In this document: piece by piece, positions 10,790-21,642 of the stretch
How the letters are laid out: each line of letters starts with the position of its first letter
Numbering within the stretch: position 1 is the first letter of the stretch
Origin: Brassica napus
Lineage: Eukaryota; Streptophyta; Magnoliopsida; Brassicales; Brassicaceae
Length of the DNA: 64,000 nt
Direction: 5' to 3'
Assembly: GCF_020379485.1 (NCBI RefSeq)
Contig: NC_063452.1
Span: 41,283,148-41,347,147 of the forward strand
Notes under the pieces: model-generated
Seen by the model: the letters and a program-made list of their open reading frames with translations, nothing else
Database searches by the model: none
Told to the model about the DNA's origin: nothing
Program-made: the position numbers and the translations under genes

Positions 10790-11428
10790 CTCATGCCCTA
10801 CTCTGTAGCACGACATCTGGGATACACGCATTTCAAACCAACTAGGATGTCCTTGGTGTTCGCGGATAGATCAATTAAGTCCCCGGTTGGTATTCTAGAG
10901 GATCTCCAAGTAAAAGTCAGGAACACCTCTGTTCCAGCAGACTTCGTAGTTCTAGAGCTGGAAGAGGAATCCAAAGATCCTCTCATTTTAGGAAGACCAT
11001 TCCTATGTACGGTTGGAGCCATCATTGATGTGCGGCAAGGGAAGATTGATCTCCATCTGGGGAACATAGTCATGCAGTTCGAGATGGATGAGCTGCTGAA
11101 GAAGCCGATGCTGGATGGACATACCTTCGAGGTGGATGAAGGGAATTATCCGCTGCAACCTCGCGAAGGGATGATCGAGGAGATTCTTACAGAAGATCCA
11201 CTCGAGCTTGCACTAGTAAGAGCTGAGGCCGAGCAGAGTGTCGAGAACATTGACGCAGATGGGTATGCTAAGATGCTTGACTCCGCAAGGAGTATGGGAA
11301 GAATGGTGGCGAGTCTAAGTCTGAGGGAAGAGAGCAACAAGGACGAGAACACTCCAACTGGAGCGACCCCTTTACCGAACTCGCCTGTTCCGCCGAACCT
11401 ACCTGATGATCCCTGGAGCGAGTTATAG
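10790..11428 (+). pseudogene. Athila-like aspartic protease, N-terminally deleted
   Basis: The reading frame begins in the middle of the retropepsin fold: MPYSVARHLGY, then D-x-V-L-E-L and a DPLILGRPFL block, which is the conserved I/L-L-G-R-P-F flap-proximal motif of gypsy proteases. The catalytic Asp-containing motif that should lie just before this start is absent. The frame ends with TAG at 11426-11428 and continues unchanged afterwards into the reverse transcriptase, so this stop is a single nonsense break inside one polyprotein. Confidence 0.85.
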
Positions 11429-13804
11429 GCTCCCAATGTTGAGCTAGAACCCCTTCCCAAGGGGCTCAGGTACGCTTTGTTAGGTCCGAATTCCACTTAC
11501 CCTGTCATTGTGAACGCTGAACTCAAAAATGTGGAAACTGCATTGCTTTTGTGTGAGCTTAGGAAGTATCGTAAGGCATTAGGATATTCACTAGCTGACA
11601 TACCTGGCATCTCACCTGATTTATGCATGCATAGAATACACCTAGAAGATGTATCAGTGACTTCTGTTGAACATCAGAGGAGGTTAAACCTGAATCTAAA
11701 AGATGTTGTTAAGAAAGAGATAATGAAAATTCTTGAAGCGGGTGTGATCTATGCCATATCTGATAGTAAGTGGGTTAGCCCTGTTCATGTAGTACCTAAG
11801 AAAGGTTGGATCACTATTATCACAAATGAAAAGAATGAATTGATCCCTACTAAAACAGTGACAGGACATCGCATGTGTATTGATTTCAGAAAATTAAATG
11901 CAGCCACTAGAAAGGATCACTTTCCACTTCCCTTCATTGATCAAATGCTTGAGAGATTGGCTAACCACCCATATTACTGCTTTTTAGATGGTTATTCAGG
12001 TTTCTTTCAGATCCCTATCCATCCAGACGATCAAGAGAAGACGACATTCACATGCCCATACCGAACGTACGCATACAGGAGAATGTCATTCGGCCTGTGC
12101 AATGCGCCAACAACATTTCAGCGCTGCATGATGTCGATCTTTACTGACCTGATTGAAGATATTATGGAGGTTTTCATGGACGATTTCAGTGTCTATGAAA
12201 GCTCCTTTAGTGTCTGTTTGTCAAACTTGTGCATGGTACTCAAAAGGTGTGAGGAGAAACATCTGGTGCTCAATTGGGAGAAGTGCCACTTCATGCCCAG
12301 AGATGGGATTGTTCTAGGGCATAAGATCTCTGAGAAAGGCATTGAGGTGGATAAGGCAAAGGTCGAGGTGATGATGAGCTTGCAACCACCAACAACTGTG
12401 AAAGCTATCAGAAGCTTCTTGGGTCACGCAGGGTTTTACAGGAGGTTCATCCAGGATTTCTCAAAAATAGCGAGACCACTCACCAGACTGCTCTGCAAGG
12501 AGATCAAGTTTGATTTCAACAGCGAGTGCTTAGCTGCGTTCCACATGATCAAAGGAGCTCTAGTCAGCGCACCTGTTGTACAACCGCCAGACTGGGATCT
12601 CCCCTTTGAGATCATGACTGATGCTAGCGACTTTGCAGTTGGAGCAGTCCTTGGGCAGCGCAAGGATAAGAGACTTCATGTGATCTATTACGCAAGAAAA
12701 ACCATGGATGAAGCTCAATGCAGATACGCTACGACTGAGAAGGAAATCTTGGCTATTGTTTTTGCATTCGAGAAGTTCAGATCCTACCTGGTGGGATCGA
12801 AGGTGATTGTGCACACAGACCATGCTGCTCTTAAGTACTTGCTCACAAAGAATGATGCAAAACCGAGGTTGTTGAGGTGGTTTCTTCTTCTCCAAGAATT
12901 TGATCTCGAGAAAAACGACAAAAAGGGAGTCGAGAATGGGGTTGCAGACCACTTGTCCAGAATGAAGATTGAGGACGACACAACCCTTGATGAAGAACAC
13001 ACAGTAGAACACATCAACGCCATTGGTCTGCGCTTCGCGGAACAACCCCTGAGCATAACATCCGATTGTTCTCGCGTATCGGAACAACCAGTAGCCGCGA
13101 TCCAAAAGCAGTACTCTCACCTCCCCTGGTTTGCTGAGATTGCGAACTTCCTAGCTGCTGAAGAGGAACCACTTAAGTTCACTGGAAACGAGAAGAGGAA
13201 ATTCTTAAGAGAGGCGAGGCAGTATGTTTTGGATGAATTGTACTTGTACAAACATTGCAAGGATGGCATATTCACAAGGTGTGTTCCAGAGGCAGATATT
13301 ACAGGGATTCTACATCATTGCCATGGTTCCTCTTATGCAGGGCACTTCGCCACATTCAAAACGGTTTCCAAAATCCTCCAAGCAGGTTTCTGGTGGCCAA
13401 CTATGTTCAGAGATGCTCACGCCTACATAGCTCGATGCGATGCATGCCAGCGACTTGGGAACATCAGCAAAAGGAATGAGATGGCTCAGAATTACATTTT
13501 AGAAGTTGAGGTGTTCGACTGTTGGGGAGTCGATTTCATGGGACTATTCCCTCCGTCCTTCAAGAACGAGTACATCTTGGTCGCCGTTGACTATGTCTCC
13601 AAGTGGGTAGATGCAGTGGCGAGTCCCACTAATGATGCAAAAGTGGTGACTAAGATGTTCAGCTCCATCATCTTTCTGAGATTTGGGGTGCCTAGAGTGG
13701 TCATTAGCAATGGCGGAACACACTTCATCAACAAGGCATTTCAGGGCCTGTTGAAGAAGAATGGGGTGAAACACAAGGTGGCTACCGCTATCGTCCCCAG
13801 ATGA
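11429..13804 (+). pseudogene. Athila-like pol: reverse transcriptase, RNase H, integrase (part)
   Basis: Counting from 11477, the reverse transcriptase has its VFMDDFS active-site block at residues 232-238 (FMDD at 233-236). RNase H follows with D382 (TDAS), E421/E423 (TEKE) and D448 (HTDH). The integrase zinc finger shows H616, H623, C654 and C657, and the core shows D686 (WGVDFMG). The second acidic position of the integrase core is Asn745 (VISNGG), not the usual Asp, so the catalytic site is damaged even before the frame breaks. A frameshift at about 13791 ends this frame at 13804. Confidence 0.95.
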
Positions 13805-14415
13805 GTGGACAAGTTGAAGTTTCCAACAGGGAGGTCAAGAACATTCTCTAGAAAACTGTCAATACCTCGCGCAAGGACTGGTCGCTTAAGTTGTACGATG
13901 CTCTCTGGGCCTACATAACAGCCTACAAAACGACGCTAGGGACCACCCCCTATCACCTGGTCTACGGTAAGGCTTGTCATCTTCCGGTCGAGCTCGAATA
14001 CAAGGCTGCATGGACGGTCAAGTTACTGAATTTTGACATCAAGCCAGCAACTGAGAAGCGCATGATCTAAGTCCATGAGCTGGAAGAGATAAGGTACCTC
14101 GCCTATGAGAGTTCCAAAATTTATAAGGAGAAGACCAAAGCCTACCATGACAAGCGAATCATTGCCAGACGTTTTGAACCAAACGATAAGGTCTTGCTCT
14201 TCAACTCCAGACTTAGGCTGTTCCCATGCAAGCTGAAATCTAGATGGTCCGGACCCTTCACCATTAAGGAAATCCGACCTTACAGAGCTGTTGTGTTGCT
14301 GGACAGAATGGGAGACGAGTTCGTCGTCAATGGTCAGCGCATCAAGCATTACCTTGCTGACTCCACTATTGTAGAGGGTGAAGAAATTCCCCTAAGCGAT
14401 CCCCCATCAGCCTGA
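13792..14415 (+). pseudogene. Athila-like integrase C-terminal part, frameshifted
   Basis: After the shift at about 13791 a second frame continues with [20 protein letters not shown] and [11 protein letters not shown], typical of the gypsy integrase core end. The C-terminal region then reads RWSGPFTI and ends at a TGA at 14413-14415. Within it lie TAG (13849-13851) and TAA (14068-14070). Together with the earlier stop and the shift, pol has at least four disabling lesions. Confidence 0.9.
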
Positions 14416-14689
14416 TCGGCTGAGCCAAGTCAAGCTAATGACTTACTTGGTGGGAGGCAACCCACTGGTGAGTGTATATATTGTTTTCTATAGTCTATTA
14501 TATTTCTTTTCAGATTTAGTTTGCAGGTCAAAAACAAGAAAAACCGAACAATTCAGTCAGAACAACCGAATGACTGTTCTCCTAGTGGAACAACCCATCG
14601 CCTGTTCCAGGTAAGTGTCTCGGACCCAAAAAAAAATAAAATAATAATATATAAAAAAAAGGGGGGGGATAAAAGGAAGCGGTTAGGGT

Positions 14690-14705
14690 TTCGCCTATTT
14701 AAGGC
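14690..14705 (+). promoter_or_regulatory. TATA-like box of an internal promoter
   Basis: TATTTAAGG (14696-14704) sits about 30 bases before a pyrimidine-rich start-site-like stretch (CTCTACCTCTTTCCC) and about 600 bases before the downstream ORF. A good donor, acceptor and ATG follow in order. This is inferred from position and sequence only. Confidence 0.4.
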
Positions 14706-14873
14706 CTCACTCTACCTCTTTCCCGTCTCACTCACCGTGCACCTCCCCACTTGCGAATTAGAGCAATCACCAAAACCTCAATTTTTCATTTATTTTAAGT
14801 GATTATTGCTTCTAATTTGCTTGGATTTTCGAGTTCTCTCTGTTTTTGCAGTCAATTTCCCCCGATTCATAAG

Positions 14874-15304
14874 GTAAGAGGCTCGACAATCACCATACAA
14901 ATCGCGAATTCGTTTTGACAAGTTCATCGTTCTAATCGCTTTGATAGATCGATTCTTGTTGAGAATGACTTGATTTTGATCTCCCCATTTGCTGTTAGGG
15001 TTGAGTTAGAAGATGAACTCATGCTTTCTTTTACTTTAGCGATTTGCGATTTCACTTCTCCATTGATTGAACCGTTTTGATATGTCCTGATCTCAATTGA
15101 TCCTGATCTCAATCGATCTGATTCGATTTATGAGAAGTTGAATTGGTTTAATGAGTTGAGCTGTAGATATGTTTATTGTTTATTGCGGTTCTTGTCATGT
15201 TGAAGCAATTATGAGTTGCATAAGGAGGAAGTGGAAGTTGTTTGATTATGTTTCTTCTATGCAACTAAAATGGAACTAAAGAATAAAACTTGTTTGCCTT
15301 GCAG
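14874..15304 (+). other. probable leader intron of the downstream ORF
   Basis: The donor AAG|GTAAGAG (14874) and the acceptor TTGCCTTGCAG ending at 15304 bound a T-rich 431-base stretch without an open frame. The ATG of the next gene follows directly at 15305, so splicing would bring the ATG close to the leader. Confidence 0.55.
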
Positions 15305-16759
15305 ATGCCACACACTAAGCAATCGGCCAAGAGAACGAGGGTGAACCTCACGAGCAACACGCCACCGCCGCGAGCACAACAACCGACCTCCGCGTCCTAC
15401 CCATGGTCTCGTGAACAAGAGGGTGAACCGATTGATCTCAACAGCCCAATGCTATTAGACTTTAACTGCGAGGGGTGGGACAAGGAAACAGCTGGGCGTT
15501 ACAACTCCCTCCTCAAGGTCGATATCCTACCTACTCGTTTCGGCCATGCAGAAACTCTTGCTGATCTCAGGATCGACGAGGATGTGTTCAAAACATTGCA
15601 AGCAATGGGGATAGCTCCGCTTTGTTATCAGGCACATGAGCTCTACCCAGACCTTGCCCGCCAAGTGCTCGCTACTGCCACCATTACTTACGAGGACTCC
15701 TCTGCGCCCTCCTACGCCAACTGCTCCTTCTCATTCATGGCTGATGGAGAGTATTGCTCACTGTCCCTCGACAAGCTCAACGAAATCTATGAGATCGCGA
15801 ATGAGCCGAGAGGGGTAGCAGTGGCGAACAATTTCGCCCCATCAAACGCCTTCTGGGACTTCATCGCGAATGGGAACTTCACACCTGGCAAAGCCTACCA
15901 GTCGCAGATTAGGAACCCGACACTTAGAGTCATTGCAAAGATCATTTCAAACCTCCTATTCGCCAAGGATCAGACTTCCAAAGTGACAAATGGGAAGCTG
16001 CAAACCCTGTATGCAGGTATTGAGGATGAGATCTGCGCTTCAGGGTCTGGCATTCCAATTCAGAAGGTCAAAATGAACCCAGGCTTTCATTTCATCACCA
16101 TGGTTTGCGAGAGGAGGCAGTGTCTTATGCACGGTTCAAACAAGAAGGACAGAAGCGGTAGCTTGCTCACGCCACTCTTCAAGCATTTCGGCATTGATCT
16201 CAGGAAATACAAGGTGAACACGGAGATTCAGTACCTCGACATCAAGTACCTTATGGCGTGCCACATCATGCGAGATGAGGATACCTACAGCTTCTTCGAC
16301 AAGGAGGGTACCCAGCTGTTCACCAAGCTGCCTCACCCAGAGATCACCAGGCTCAGCGTGTTCGACAACATACGCTTCCTCCCACCACCCGAGATCCTAT
16401 GCACTGATCCTCGTGCTGCTGCACCTGACGCGAATATGGAGGATGTCGAGGACATTACCCCAGAAGCTGACCCATCATACGACCTCGGAGGGCTGGCGGA
16501 TGTGACAGATGATCAGGCTTACCGACGCTGGATGGTTGACTCGCAGCGGAAGAACAACAGTCTCATGCGGAGGATCCTCAATCTCGTTACCGGCGGCTGC
16601 ATTGGCGGAAGTAACCAGCGACAGTCACCAGCAGCGCAGACCCCACGACCACACCGTCCAGGCAAGGAGCCTATGGGAACAGGCCCTTCAACTGAAGAGG
16701 TTTATCGCTCGCGCAACAGATGTTCGCTTGATCCAGCCGAGAGCGGCGAGTCCAATTGA
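15305..16759 (+). CDS. ATHILA ORF-1-like protein of the retroelement
   Basis: This is an open frame of 484 codons from the ATG right after a splice acceptor. It starts with a basic region (TKQSAKRTRV), followed by a Pro/Gln-rich stretch and a long mixed alpha-like domain with DEDVFKTLQAMGIAPLC, LYPDLARQVLATA and SLDKLNEIYEIA. The C terminus is acidic, then basic and Ser/Gln/Pro-rich. It resembles the ATHILA ORF-1 family, whose function is unknown. It lies where some Athila elements carry an env-like gene, but I see no signal peptide and no membrane segment. Unlike pol, it has no stop or shift. An internal promoter and a leader intron may drive it separately. Confidence 0.75.
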   Translation: MPHTKQSAKRTRVNLTSNTPPPRAQQPTSASYPWSREQEGEPIDLNSPMLLDFNCEGWDKETAGRYNSLLKVDILPTRFGHAETLADLRIDEDVFKTLQAMGIAPLCYQAHELYPDLARQVLATATITYEDSSAPSYANCSFSFMADGEYCSLSLDKLNEIYEIANEPRGVAVANNFAPSNAFWDFIANGNFTPGKAYQSQIRNPTLRVIAKIISNLLFAKDQTSKVTNGKLQTLYAGIEDEICASGSGIPIQKVKMNPGFHFITMVCERRQCLMHGSNKKDRSGSLLTPLFKHFGIDLRKYKVNTEIQYLDIKYLMACHIMRDEDTYSFFDKEGTQLFTKLPHPEITRLSVFDNIRFLPPPEILCTDPRAAAPDANMEDVEDITPEADPSYDLGGLADVTDDQAYRRWMVDSQRKNNSLMRRILNLVTGGCIGGSNQRQSPAAQTPRPHRPGKEPMGTGPSTEEVYRSRNRCSLDPAESGESN

Positions 16760-17912
16760 GTCCAACAGGAATTTTCTCTATCCATTGTTTTATCCATCTG
16801 AACTCTTTATCTATTTGCTGTGTATTTGGCTGACTCCGATTTGATGTCACACCAGGGATGGTGTGAATTAAGTCTGGGGGAAGCACTTGTTTGTGTGCTG
16901 CTACTCTATGTTTTTATTTCTGAGTCAGTCCCTATGTCATTTGGATGTTTTATTGAGTCAGTTTAGGATCGAGTCAGCTAAAACTCTTGTGGGAATTAGG
17001 ACCTTGTGTTGTGATAATCTTTTAACCACCTCGTGCTCTAACATTCTTATCCAGTGACCTTAGCAGTGATGAAAGACCCACACTTGGACCTGGAACACCC
17101 CTGACTTATCTCATTTGATTCTTCAGAAGCTCTCAACCGATCAGGTTACTCAACTCCACATAACTTGAATCTGATCTTGACTGAAATTCTTCTTGTTATG
17201 GGCACTAGATCAGGGAAACGAGACTTACACTCAGGACTTCTTACTCTTTTTACCAATCTTGCTGATCCTGAGTGGCTAGCTCATCTTTAGCTAGTTCCCA
17301 CCTTGCGCCTATGCCTTTATTTTCACCCTCATGCACTCTGTTTTTCAGTGTCATATGTGCAAAAGGGTCAGAGAGGAAAGGATCGACGCAACCTCTTACT
17401 CGTTAATGCCATACATTCAGGGAAGGGAGATCAAGCATGAAGAGAACATTCGATGAGACCATGCTCTAACAAGAGAACAGTCTATGGGTGCATGTTCTAA
17501 CCAGAGGAACAATGGCGACCAGTGAGAAACAAAAGAATAGATCACCAATGGCTGCAAAACATTCATTCTGTTGCCTTTCCCTCGCAACCCCATCAGCTTG
17601 TAGAAAAAAATATATATATATTTTGTTTTTATGGTGATGGAGATGGGGAAGGTGAATCCGAAAAATACACGCCACTGGGAAGGTTGAGCAAGGAGTTGGT
17701 AAGATACCGAGTATGGAGCTGATTTTCGAACAGCGATCGTGGGTGTTCTGGTAAGGGTGTGTGGTCTGAGTCTATAGCTTGTATGGTTCAGAGATGTGTG
17801 GTAAGAGTATGGTTATTAAGGACAAGCGAGTTCCCACTCTTTCAAACCTTTCTCCCTGCTCTTGAGGTTTGGCCTTGTTCGAGGACAAACAAGGATCTAA
17901 GTCTGGGGGAAT
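16760..17912 (+). other. Athila-like 3' non-coding region with two polypurine tracts
   Basis: No coding frame is supported. The phrase AAGTCTGGGGGAA occurs twice: at about 16870-16882 and at 17899-17911, the second directly before the right LTR. The second is the normal plus-strand primer site; the first would be an internal one. Confidence 0.75.
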
Positions 17913-18078
17913 TGATATATGGTGTTTTTAATACCATTATATGTGTGCTTTGAGTTAATTCTCAGTCCTAATTCGTGCTTATTTGATATCATTCTAGGTT
18001 TGGAACAGGTGAAAGAGCAAAGAAGAGAGTTCCATGAAGAAAGATGTCATTTTGGAATATCCGACACAGAACAACAAA
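17913..18078 (+). repeat. 3' LTR fragment of the Athila-like element
   Basis: It matches 10175-10335 with few differences, then departs abruptly near CAGAACAACAAAT. The remainder of the LTR is missing. Confidence 0.85.
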
Positions 18079-18210
18079 TAGAGATTTTATTAGGAGTGAT
18101 ATCTTACAGAAATAGAATGAAGTTGGAGATGTCATACGTCTGGTATGCATTAACTGGTTTCTTTGGAGCAATAGAGATTTTATTAGGAGTGATATCTTAC
18201 AGAAATACTA
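18079..18210 (+). repeat. 91-bp direct duplication beside the broken LTR
   Basis: The phrase ATAGAGATTTTATTAGGAGT and the next 17 bases occur at about 18079 and again at about 18170. I cannot say which element it came from. Confidence 0.8.
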
Positions 18211-18679
18211 AATTATTGAACAACGTATAACTTCCCTTGCCGAAGTATAACTCCCTGAAATTCTCTGAAACTAAAAGGTATTGCCAAAGTTCAAAGTTTT
18301 GGATACGAGTGGTTTGAGACTTCACATGTTCACGGTCCTCTAAGTTCAAAGTTTTGGTAGCTACTACTATTTTTTTTTCTTTAAAAAAAAATATAATATG
18401 ATTTGGCAAATTTTTATTATTTTGTTTCCTTTAAAAAAAATTGAATATCAAATGTCAAATTATTATCTAGGGAGTGAACCTAAGAAAAACTCATTTCCCT
18501 TTCTAGCATTTGTGACATAATTTCCCAAATCAACCGCACATGCTTTCTTTCTGAACCCAATTTGTTTTAGAGAAAATGTGATTTAAATATGACTTGAGAG
18601 TTGAGACAAACAATAAAAAAGCAATTTAACTTTGGATGACACGCAAAATGATCCAACGTTTCTACACTAAAGTTACAGT
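18211..18679. other. AT-rich DNA, no gene seen
   Basis: It contains oligo-T/oligo-A runs; nothing recognisable as a gene or element end. Confidence 0.6.
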
Positions 18680-19390
18680 TATGGTGCGAAAAAATCAAAC
18701 CAAACCAAACCGAACCAAACTATACCGACCCAAACAAACCAAATATACGTCTAAACTATTTAGTTCGAGATTTTATCAACCCAAATGGTTCGGTTTGATT
18801 TGGTTTTAAACCGAACCAAACCAAAAAACTGAAGTGTTTTTAATTATATTAATTAAATGTATTAATAATACTAAAATTTAATATAATTTTATACATTTTA
18901 ATTTTAAATGAACAGAATAAATACAACTAAAAATAAAACGAAAGAATATGAATCTTATACATTACCATCAAAACCGAAAAATTTACCTATGATATTTATA
19001 TTAAGTTTGCCGATAATATAAAATTATTGGATCACGTCTTCTACTTTTTATCGTGATTTTTGGTTTTACCTTTAAATATGAAAATAATGATTTAGTGTTG
19101 AATGATGATTTGCTTATTTTTTTATAAATTTTATTTTTCTAACTGAACTAGAACAAAACAGAATAAAAATCTGCTCGATTGAATTAAACAAACACAAACA
19201 AATCCATATTAAACCGAACCAAACACAAATCAAACCGAACATAAACAAAACTGAATTAAAACCGAACCAAACCAGATTAATTTGGGGTTGACTTTGATCA
19301 AAGTTTTGTTATACCCAAATAAACCAAACCAAACTGAATCCAAACCGAACCTGTAATTAAACTGAAATGCTCATCCTTCGTTATAGTGTC
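18680..19390. repeat. CCGAACCAAAC-rich repeat region with local inverted repeats
   Basis: Both flanks (18685-18835 and 19140-19365) are built of AACCGAACCAAACCAAA-like words around an AT-rich core. At about 18790-18823 GGTTCGGTTT faces AAACCGAACC and can form a 10-bp stem. Such words are frequent in Brassicaceae intergenic repeats. No target duplication was found, so calling it a transposon is not justified. Confidence 0.5.
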
Positions 19391-21496
19391 CTTCGGTAAA
19401 GAAATCTTTGATCTTTATTCTAGGCTTGAGTGTTTTTAACTAAATCCAAAATTTTGAACTGAACCCTACGGAAATTCAATCCAAACTGTTACAAAAACTA
19501 CTGGAACAGGACGTAAGAGCTAGATATTTTCGGGTTCGAGTAAAATACTGAAAATCCGAATCAACCGAACGCCCAAATCTATTACACATTATTTCTTTTG
19601 TTATACTTTTTCTTACTTACTTTTGCATTCTAGTAATTTGATCAACCATAATTCTTTGGGATACTGATTGCTTTAAACGAAATTATTTATGTTTATCTTG
19701 GTTTATATGTTTGTCAAAAAAATTATCATATACAAGGCCAATGAGTCTAGTCCAGTATAAGAGAAAAACTCCAAACTTATAAAGGTAATCATTTCCTTGA
19801 TAACATACTAATCAGTAATAGTTTTTCGATGTCGAAGGGAGAATATTAATTTGAACAAAGAAGATAAGTGTTTGATGACATGGATGATGATCCTATACAA
19901 TTGCTTCACTTGATTTCTTGTGTTAATTCTCTGAAAAATCTTGAAAATCTGATTTCATCTAAGACTTTGTTCCACATAACACAACAAAATCATCGTTTCG
20001 TTCTTTGTTTAAAATTTTCACATCCATATGCTCTAGATCACTGATGAATATTTAATTTAATTAGTTAATATGTGCAATAAGAGTTTTGGTTTTATACATC
20101 TTTTTTTTGAACTGTGATTTTATACATCTTCAACCCATACAACATACGCTTTTAGATATAACTTACTAGATAACGATTTTAACATATACACTTTTTCGAT
20201 TTATTCACATCTATTCAAGTTTAGAGATTCATTAATGTCTAATATAATATAGTTTGAAAGACACAACCAAATTGTTGATATTGCTTGATCTCGAGTCTCT
20301 CTTCAATCACTGTATATGATCATCTTTAGTTTTGCCCCCCCCCCCCCCCCCCCCCCGCAACGCTTTCATCATCTTTTTTTTCTGGTAAAAATGTTAAGAA
20401 AACTTTCATCATCTTTCTGGTGCAGTAACAAGTTTAAAATTTTCATTTATCACAAACTAAAGTTTTTTATCCATAAAAAAGAGTATCTAAACTAAAATAA
20501 CTTTTTCTAATGGTTACGTTGCTCAAATTTTTTTAAATTAAGACTTCGCTACTGATTTGTTGTAAATTCATGAGAAAAAAATCATAAAAACCAAGTTTTT
20601 TCGGACAAATAAAATTTAGGATTTTTTTTGTTAATTTTATGAATCATTAATTTATAAATCTGTAACCTTTAATAATATCTTAACATTTTGATGCCATAAG
20701 AACTTAGATTTTGTAAGAATAAATCTAAATTTTAAAATTGAATTTTACATTTTATTAATATGAATACCATACCTTCCCAAGAAACCTACACAATATATGT
20801 ACAATATATGTAAACCAGGTTTTAACCATTAGTTGGTCTGCAACTATTTATCTCATATCAAATCTCACTATGGTTCGTAAAATTAAGATTCAACTAAACC
20901 GTTTATATCAAGACATTTGATTATTTGTTTTCTGGCAGCCAGCTAGAGTTTGGATTCTAGAGATTCTCATTGATTTTTGCCATGTCAGTGAATAATTATG
21001 AACTAGATCAACAAATTTTGATGTCAATTTTATCAAGTGATTTTCTAATTTAAAACGTAAAAGTATATACCTCCAAAAAAACTGAGTTGTGATGGGACGA
21101 AGAAAGAATGAGACGAGTACCAAACTACGGTTTGAAGAATAAAACACTTTTCATTGTATTAACCTTTGAATATCATCAAAGGGCCAGATCAGTAAGAACT
21201 CACTCTTTGAGATCTCGTTTCTTTTTGGGATACGTCTTTGTCTTTGTCCAAATCTGAACTCAGCATTACCTGGTTTTGGACCTACTATCACTTAATTGGT
21301 TTCTCTCTGTTTTTTTTTTGAAACTAAAGGCATTTTGTCTCTGTTTTTTTCTTTCAGCATTTTATTTCTATGTTATGCTTTACAAACAAAAAAACCGACA
21401 AATACTGGGATCCACTAAAGAAATAATTAAGATATGAATCTTAGACTTAACTCATAACAGGGAAAGAAGACAAAATAACTTTTCAGAAAGAATTAC
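19391..21496. other. AT-rich DNA without a gene; contains a 22-base poly-C run
   Basis: No domain or splice pattern was seen in about 2.1 kb. An uninterrupted C run occupies 20335-20356. Reading frames here are short and AT-biased. Confidence 0.6.
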
Positions 21497-21501
21497 TAAT
21501 T

Positions 21502-21642
21502 TGTTATGAACCAGATTGTGGATGGCTCATAACCAAGAGATTATGATTTGTAATCTTTTCATTTATCTATGACGGTGTAATCTCCTATATAATGAACCTC
21601 TATGTTATGAATAAAGATAGACTTTTCCATTACTTTTTAACA
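21502..21642 (+). repeat. left LTR of the copia element
   Basis: It matches the right LTR with a handful of substitutions. It includes CTATATAATGAACC (TATA-like) and AATAAAGATAG (polyadenylation-like). Confidence 0.92.

Larger units (their letters stand above)
10175..18078 (+). mobile_element. Athila-like Ty3/gypsy LTR retrotransposon, degenerate
   Basis: Left and right ends both start TGATATATGGTGTTTTTAAT (10175 and 17913). Reading order is LTR, partial protease, reverse transcriptase, RNase H, integrase, a long gap with its own promoter-like DNA, an ATHILA ORF-1-like gene, a polypurine tract and the truncated second LTR. Gag and the primer-binding site are not seen: the left LTR runs straight into the protease at about 10790. 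The right LTR survives for only about 165 bases, so no target duplication can be read. Pol has several breaks. The element therefore cannot be autonomous. Confidence 0.9.

Noticed and set aside
15305..16759. viral-type envelope gene
   Set aside because: Position fits an env-like slot, but there is no signal peptide, membrane segment or cysteine pattern; it matches the ATHILA ORF-1 family better.
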